A DNA stretch of 64,000 bases from an uncultured Collinsella sp. (GTDB taxonomy: Bacteria; Actinomycetota; Coriobacteriia; Coriobacteriales; Coriobacteriaceae). The position numbers and the translations under genes are program-made. Positions 33,442 through 42,400 of the stretch are shown here, piece after piece. The stretch is taken from NCBI GenBank assembly GCA_900542175.1, contig UQNC01000003.1:38836-102835 (forward strand). The letters are read 5' to 3'. Position 1 is the stretch's first letter. Every line of letters starts with the position of its first letter. The notes under the pieces were generated by a model that ran no database searches, was not told the DNA's origin, and saw only the letters and a list, made by a program, of their open reading frames with translations.

Positions 33442-36400
33442 ATGAACAGGATCACTGCTGCCCTCTATAGGTTTTTGGTTGTCTATCTTTCGGTCGCGAT
33501 GGTCGTGACCTCGATACCACTTGCGCCCCGCGCGGCTTATGCCGATGACGCCGGGGCGCTTGCCGTTGAGAGCGAGGCCCAAGAGACCGACTCGGGCTCC
33601 GATACCGATGCGGTCGATGAATCATCACCTTCGGACGAAAGCGCTTCATCCGCGTCTTCCGACCAAGAGAATAATACGCAGGACGACTCATCCAGCGCGG
33701 CATCCGACGCCCCCGGGACGAGCCTAGCGCAGGACCTCACAAGTGCTGCGACCGATTTCGATGCTGCTAAGAGCTCGCCTGCAACGTCAGAGTCCCCGTC
33801 CGACGACAGCGAAGTCGATGCCCTCACGTACGAGCCAACGGTCTACGAGTATGCCAAGTTCATGCCGAACTACTACCTGTATCCGTGCGATGCAGACGGA
33901 AATGTAACGGTAGAGATTGATGAGAACAACCCGCGCGAGAACTCCGTCGACGGTCGGATGGTAACGAATTTGATTATCGATTACAGGACGGATTTAGTCG
34001 ACGTACAGCTCTGCGCCGACTCGACCAATCTGCGCTCAGTGCGCTTTGAGAACAGCTCAATTTCTAAAATCGGAACACACGCCTTCTATAACTGCCCGAA
34101 CCTCATCGATATCAGCCTTTCCGGTATGACTATCGGTCACATCGGAAAAGAGGCATTCTATGGCTGCAAGTCGCTTACGAGTTTGAACATCAACGAGGTT
34201 GCCACCATTGGCTCTATGGGCGACGCCGCGTTTGCCGGGAGTGGGCTGGTGTCGACGGGACTCGACAAGGTCGTTGGCCTCACGTCGATTCCCGACAGCG
34301 CCTACGAAGGCTGCAAGGCTCTGACCGATACCGGCCTGGACAAGAATACCTCCATTACATCGATTGGCGTTTGCGCGTTCAGGTTCTGCTCGAACCTTGC
34401 TACCACAGGGCTCGAGAGCAACACAACGGTCGAAACGCTTGGCCACACCTGCTTCTACGGCACCGACTTGAGCGGCGGGCTGACGCTGCCATATAACTCC
34501 AAGATCGAGGAGTTGCCGGAAAAGGCGTTTGGCAGTACCAATCTCGAGACCGTGTTCTTTGGATGCAACTATGAGGTGCTCATTAACACCGACACGTTCC
34601 CCAAATACAACATGACCGTCATGGTCCCCGCCAAGATGATTCCGAAGTATGCTAACGGGCATCCCAAAGCTGTTTGGGAGAGGTGCAACGGCTGCCTGCC
34701 CGTCCCGGTGGGCAAGGTGCTCGAGAACGTTGAGATCTCATGCGACCCCAACAACATGACCTATGAGCCGGGGGACACCATTTCGCTCGAGGGCATGAGC
34801 GTCGAGCTCGATTACCCGCATACGGTATCGATTTGGAACTACGAAGCCCTCATAAAGGAAGAACTGGGTGAGTACCTAACGGCGACTCCCCGCGACGGTG
34901 ACGTCTTCGATGAGTCGATGGACGGACAGCCCGTAAAGCTCGTGTATGACGATGGCTATTCACATTTTGAAACCCAGACCAAGGGCACGCTACAGCTTAA
35001 GAAGCCTGAGCCGACGTCGTTCCAGATCTCCTATGCCCAAACGATCGATAAAGGCGAACGCAAGCTGATGGACGGCGTTGAGCTGCCCGATGTTTCCGGC
35101 GTGACGACGATCGATGCGGGCGCCGAGGTCACGCTCGATGCCGGTGCTTTGGGGATGCTCAACGACAACCTTACCTTTAAGGGCTGGTATGACACCGAGT
35201 CCGGCAAGTACATCTCCAAAGAGACGGTCTACACGTTTACGCCGGATAAGGACCTGTCCCTGGAGGCTCGCTTTAAGCTCAAGGACTATGCGGTGCATGT
35301 CAACGATGCGCAGGCGACCGATTCGTCACAGGACTATGCGCACCTGAGTGTTACCGCTCAAAGCTGCTATCGCAATGCCGGCGAGACGGTCGACCTTTCT
35401 GCCGCCACGGATAACGCGCTGTTCCTGGGCTGGTATCTGGGTGAGGGCGATGACGCCTACGCCGTGAGCGATCAGCTCGACTTTACCTATACGGTGAACG
35501 AGGCGGACGCGACTGTGTCCGAGGATGAGAGCGACTCCAAGATCGAGATCACTCCGCGCTACTGCGCTCCGCAGGCGAGCGTGGTCCTGAGTGCGGACGG
35601 GGTCGATGAGAACGGGCAGCCGCTCGGACAGTTCCTTTCCACCGGTCTGTACGGCATCGGGTCACGCGTAACGGTCGTGGCGGTCCCGTTACCCGGCTAT
35701 GTGTTTGACTACGCGACCGATGCCCTCGGCAACGTTGTCTTTACCAGCGACGATGGTCCGTCCTATACGTTTGTGCTCGAGGGGGATGTGCAGTACACCG
35801 CGCATTTCCGTGAGGCGACTGGCCCCGACGAGTCGCTCGCGGCGCTGAAGGCCGCGCTCATCGCCGCGATTACGGCTGCGGCCGTTCTCGCTACCATGTA
35901 TGGCTTGGGCGAGATTGTCGACCCCATCGCGGCCGACGCGGTGATTGAGATCGGTATGGCCGACAACATTGAGGATGTTGCCGCTGTGGGCACCAAGGTA
36001 CTCAAGGAGATCAAGGACATCATCGACGACCACAAGAAGCCCAAGCCTCATGGCGACCATAAGATCGAAATAATTGCCACCGCGCAGCCCGAGGTGGGCG
36101 GCGTCGTTACCGGAAGCGGTATCCACTATGAGGGGACGGTCGCCACGCTCGAGGCTGTCGCAAATCCCGGCTATCGCTTCGTATGTTGGAAAGAGAACGG
36201 TGTCGAGGTCTCGACATCTCCACTCAAGACGATGACGATCACGGACCTGACGCCCGAGGTCGTAAAAATGACGGCCGTTTTCGAGAAAAAAGTCGAGATT
36301 ACGGCGGTTGCCGAAGCCGATGGCATTCAGGCCGATTTTTCGACAGGCTGCACCGCAAGCCCCGTAAAGCAGAGCATTACGCGTGGCGATCAGGCTATGG

Positions 36401-39400
36401 TCACTACGAGCGAGGGTCCCGACTATGCCTTTGTGGGATGGCTTGAGGACGGCATCGAGGTTTCGCCCGAGCGCACGTATATCTTCAAGGCCGAGGTCGA
36501 CCGCCATCTGGTTGCGCGCTTCCGCAAGGCGGACAAGACCATTCTGGTGAATACCGATCCCTTCGATAGCGCCGAGGTGCTGTGCGATGGCGTGCCAGTC
36601 GTGGATGGCAAGGTTCGCGCAAAGGATGGGGACATTCTCACGTTTACGGTGCACCCCAAGTTACGCCCCGACAATCCGGAGAAAACATACCGGTTTGTAG
36701 AATGGCGCGAAACCGATGCACAGGGCATCACGATTGCCAACAAGCAGGAAGTTTGCGAATACCGCGTTAACGGGAATGCTCGGATCGAGGCTGTGATGGA
36801 CGGCAGGGATGCGCACACTGTGCGTGCCGATGCCGACCCGCTCGAGGGCGGTACCGTTACGCTGAAGCGCGGCGAGACTGCCGGCATGGTGCTCGAGGTT
36901 CCCGAAGGCGAGCGCGTGACCGCGGAGGCCACCCCATCCGAGGGCTATATCTTTGACGGCTGGTATCTGAGCAACGGCGGCTCGGATGCCACCTCGACGC
37001 TGGTTTCGAGCGAGCACTCCTATACCTTTGAGCCCATTACTGACTGCGTGATCCAAGCAAAGTTTACGCGTGCCTGCAAGGTGGACGTGGTCGTTGAGCC
37101 TGCCGCGGCCATGGCGGGCAAATATATGGTGCACGGCGAGGGCTATTGCATGAAGGGCGAGCCTGCCACGCTGAGCATTGAGCTCACGGCCGAGGCGAGC
37201 AAACATTTTACTTTTAAGGGCTGGTACGACGCCAAGACGGACCTGCTTTTGGGCACCGACCCCAGCTACCTCGAGTTTTATCCCAAGGACGTGGAATGCA
37301 CCGTGCGCGCGGTGTTTGAGGAAAACACGTATACCGTGACGGCGAAGGCAAAAAAGACCTTTGTGGAGCGCGGTACGGTTGAGATCGAGGGCCACCCGGG
37401 GGCGTCTTCTGTTACCTGCGGATACGGCGATACGGTGATGCTCAAGGCAAAGGCCAACGACGGCTATCGTTTTGACCATTGGAAGGACGGCTCCGGTAAG
37501 GAGTACGAATCTGCCGAGCTAGTCGTTAAGGTCACCAAGAGCGATACCTATACCGCGATCTTTACCGACTCAAAGCCCGAGGTCATGGTCACGGCCGATT
37601 CGTGGCTCGGCGGTACCGTGACGTGCAATGGGGCCGTGGTGAAGCCTACGACCGATACGTTCAAATTAGGGGAGACCCTTCATCTGACGGCCAAGACCCA
37701 TCCTGGCTTTTTGTTCTGGGGTTGGTACGTCAATGGCCACCTGAAGAGCCTTAAGCACGAGACCACGTTGGTTGCCAAAGCTCGCGGCAAAACCGGGCAC
37801 TGCGTCATTACCGCGGCCTTTGTGCCGATCGATACCGTCTGCGTGCCCCTCGCCGATCCCGCGGAGGGCGGCACCGTCAAGGCGAGCCGAATCCTTGCCG
37901 ACCGCGGCGCGGAGGTTGCCCTGAAGGCGACGCCCAACCCCGGTTACGTCTTTACGGGCTGGTATACGGCCGGCGGCACGTTTGAGTCTGCCGATGCGGA
38001 GTTCACCTGCCACCAGGAGAGCAGCCATGTGCACGTCGCGCGCTTTATGGCAAATAGCTACGAAGTCGACGCCACGACGGTAGTCGATTCCGGCACCGGT
38101 TCGCTGGTCGAATCGAGTGCCGCCGGCTGGGTTGAGGGCGCAGGTACCGTTGAGGCGGAGCATGCCGTCACGCTGACCGCGCATGCGCTTTCTGGCTATG
38201 CGTTTGAGTATTGGGCCGATGCTTCGGGCGCCGTGGTAAGCCGTGACAGAACTTATCACGTGGTGCCGACGTCTGACACGACGCTCCAGGCCGTGTTCTC
38301 GGCAAAGCAATATACGGTGGACGTCTCGTGTGAAGAGAGCATGGGCATGGTCGAGGGCGCGGGGACGTATGCCGCCGGACAGGTCGCAACCGTGCGTGCG
38401 GTCGCCGCCGAGGATACGTCTTTTGTGGGCTGGTTCCAGAATGGCACGTGCGTGAGCTCCAAGAAAACCTATCGATTCACCGTGCGTGAGGACACGTCGC
38501 TCTATGCCGTCTTTGCGTCGGGTTCGTATGTCGTGCATACCGTTGCTTCGCCTGCCGAGGGCGGAGCCGTGAGCGGCTTTGGTGGCTATGAGGCTGACGA
38601 CCGTGCGACGCTTCGCGCGATCGCCAACACTGGGTATTCGTTTGCGGGCTGGACGGACGGCAAGGGCGAGACAGTCAGCGAGAACGCCGACTATACCGTT
38701 AAGGTTACGGGCGACGCTACCTACACGGCGACCTTTGCGCCTAAGTCCTATCAGGTCGTTTTGAGCGCAAGTGACGATGGCGTGGGCACCCTGAGCGGCG
38801 AGGGCTCCTATCAATTCGGTGATACGGTCGAACTCAACGCTACGCCTATGGGAGCCAAACGTTTTGTCGGCTGGTATGTCCTGGATGCCGAGGGCAACAA
38901 GTCGCTGCTGAGCTGCGACGCCCATTGTTGGGTTAAGCTCGACAAGGATATGGTCGAGGGGCTTGAGGACGATACGCTGGAGCTCCAGGCCGTGTTTGCC
39001 GATCCGTACGAGGTGACCGTTACGGGCGAGGTCGTGGTGAAGGACAAGGCATCGAACAGGGGCTGCCGCGTTACGGGCAGCGGTAGCTTTGCCGTGGGCG
39101 ATCAGGTGGAACTGACCGCTGCTGCCGGTATGGGCTATCGCTTTGTGGGCTGGAGCACCGATAAAGAGGGCTCCTCGATTGTCGAGACCGCGACGACCCT
39201 CGATGTGACCGCCACGCAGGACATAACGTACTACGCGCAGTTCGAATCCGATGGACAAGTGACCATTACCGTCACCGGCTCGTCCATCTTCCGCGGTACG
39301 GCCCTTCTGGTCGACGGCATTCCTGCCGGTAGCAAGTCCTACGACAGGGGCGACATGTTTATGGCGATCGCGATCCCGTGGAAGAAGTACCACTTCTCGC

Positions 39401-42400
39401 ATTGGGTCGACGATGCGGGTGTCACGGTGAGCTACAGCGCGTTCTATATCGGTACCGCAAAGGAGAATAAGCAGCTTACGGCCGTGTTCTATGAGACGGG
39501 CTGCGATGTTCAGGTCGCTACGTATCCCAAGGACGCGGGCTTTAGCATGGTTGCGCTTGGCACCGGCGGCTCCTACCACTCCGCGGCGATTATGTTTACC
39601 GTGCCGCACGAGGGTTGGAAGTTTAAATACTGGGTCGATGAGAACGGCATACCCGTTGGCTTTACGCCGGTCATTAACCGCGTAGTGTTTGGCAACCGTA
39701 CTTTTACGGCCGTTTATGAGCGGGCGTCGATGACGGTTACGGCGGTGGATTCACGTCAGGGCGGCCACGTCGAGGGTTCGTCTGCGCACGAGTCGCTGGG
39801 CTATGCCGTGACAAACGAGGTAGAAAACGGCGAGTCGATGACGTTGACTGCCGTTCCCGATGCGGGGTATATGTTCGATGGGTGGTATACGCGTAACGAA
39901 GACGGTTCGTTGGGCGACGTACCGCTGAGCACGGATGCTACCTGGACGTTTGTCCCCGAGGACAATATGACCGTCGAGGCGCGCTTTGCGGAGGCGCCCA
40001 AGTACAAGGTGACGGCCCGAGCGGTCAACGGATCGGTTGATCTGGAATCTGCTTTGGTCGCTACGGATGGCAAGGTGACGCTTTCGGCGACGCCCGATGA
40101 GGGCTGCTATCTGACGCGCGTGACCGTTGCCGAAGAGGCCGGTGATGACGGTTCGGCCGGCAATGCCTATGACCTTGATATTTCTGACTACAAGGGTGGG
40201 GCGTACGAGGTCACACTGAGTGGCGTGAGTGCTCCGCAGCAGGTCACGTTTGAATTCGTGAAGGCTGCGGCTCCGGAGGTACTCGCTCAGCCGCAGGATG
40301 CGAGTGCTTACGAGGGCGATCCGGTTGAGCTTTCGGTCGTCGCCGAGGCGGGGCGCAACGTTCGCGTCCATGCGGCCGTGTCTTCTGGATCCGCTGCAGA
40401 CGTCAAGCTGAGCTACCAGTGGTATCGCGTGTCTGACGATGGCGGCAAGGCGGTGGCGCTGAAGAGCGAGACGGGGGAGACTCTTTCGATCGCCCAGCTC
40501 GACAGCGACGGCGAAGGCGAGTACTTCTGCCGCATTACGCAGAAATACCTGGGCACGGTGACAAGGACGGATACCGAACATGCGAAGGTAACCATCGTGC
40601 CCCGAGAAGCACTTGTGTTTAACGGGCGCGTGCTGCCGGCGGCGACCGCTCACGATGAGTACCGTGCAGAGATTGCCGGCGCTACGGGCGGCAAGGCACC
40701 GTATGCGTACAACTTGGATGATGCTGAGGTTCCTGAGGGCATGCAGCTGACGCTGGCAGATGACGGACCGGGCGCCTTGGTGCTCTCGGGCGTGCCTGCG
40801 GCTACGGGCGTGCGTCGCTTCAAGATTAGGTGCACCGATGACCTGGGCAACAAGCGCGATGCGCACTTCGCGCTGCTCGTGAAAGCGAAGGAAGCCTCGT
40901 TTGCATTTGAGGGCCAGACCTTTACCTACAACGCGACGGCGCAGGCACCGGAGCTTTCGGGCGTGCCCGAGGGTTGCGAGGACGATGTCAAACTGACCTA
41001 TGTTGGCACGGGCGACACACATTACTCGTCGGATCAGGCGCCGGTGGATGCCGGCACGTATCGTGCGGTGGCGACGCTCGACGCCAAGGGATATGTTGGT
41101 AATTCCTCCTGTGACTTCACGATCGAGAAGGCCCCGGTCGATATTTCGATCGAGACGTCTGATGTGAGATACGATGGCGCACGACACGTTGCGGCGGTTG
41201 CGGTTGCCGGTCTTGATACGTCTGCCTATTCCGTTGCCTATCGCGGTATAGATGGAACGTCCTATGGTCCGACGGCGCTGGAGCCGTGCGACAGTGGCAA
41301 CTACCGCGTCACGGTTACGGTGACTGACCCCAACTATCAGGGTAAAAAGTCCGCCGAGTTCTCGATTGCAAAGGCAAGCCAGGTTATTACGGGAACGACG
41401 AGCTATTCGGGTGTATACGGTGGAGACCCCATTGTGTTTAACAACGTTGCCCAGACTCCCGTGAGCTTTGAGCTGGTCGATTCCGATGACGATGCGAGCC
41501 CGGTTTCGATTAAGGGACGCTGCGCGACGGTGAAGGCTGCCGGTACGGCACGTGTTGTCGCCCATGCCGCTGCCTCGCGTAACTATCTTGCTGCCGAAGA
41601 CGTTGAACTGACGGTTGCTGTTGCGCCGGCTCAGCTGCTGGTGAAGGTCGACGATGCCGAGCGCTTTGAGGGCCAGGAAAATCCCGAGTTTACCTCCAGC
41701 TTGGTGAGCCGTTGCGACACCTCGGACGTTAAGGTTACGTACTTCTGCTCGGCGAATAAGAAATCGCCGGCGGGTGAGTACCAGATCGACGCGGCGGTCG
41801 CCGATCCGAACTTTGATGTCGCGGTCAAGCCCGGCACGCTGACGGTGAAGAAGAAGCCCGAGCACTACAAGGTGACGGCGAAGGCAGTCAACGGTTCGGT
41901 CGACAATGCTTCGGTTTCGGTTGTTGAGGGCGGGGACGCGATCCTCTCGGCGACGCCTGACGAGGGCTGCTACCTCGAACGCGTGACGGTCGTGCAGGCC
42001 GGCTCGGATGCGACCGTTGACCTCGACATTTCTGATTACAAGGGCGGGGCGTACGAGGTCACGCTGAGCGATGTTACCGCATCGCAGGAGGTCACGTTCG
42101 AGTTTGCGAAGGCGGACGCTCCGCGTGTGGTCGCGCAGCCGCAGGACGTGAGCGTCCATGGGGGCGATTCGGCTGTGCTCTCGGTTGCGGCCGAGGCAGG
42201 CAAGAACGTCGCCGACCACGCGGCCTCGTCCACGGGTTGCGCTGCCGAGGTTGAGCTTTCCTACCAGTGGTTCCGCATGGCGAATGGCAAGGCCGTGGCG
42301 CTCGATGGCGAGACGGGGGAGACGCTCTCGCTCGCTGATCTCGATGACGAGAAAGCCGGCGAGTACTTCTGCCGCATCACTCAACGCTACCTTGGCACTG

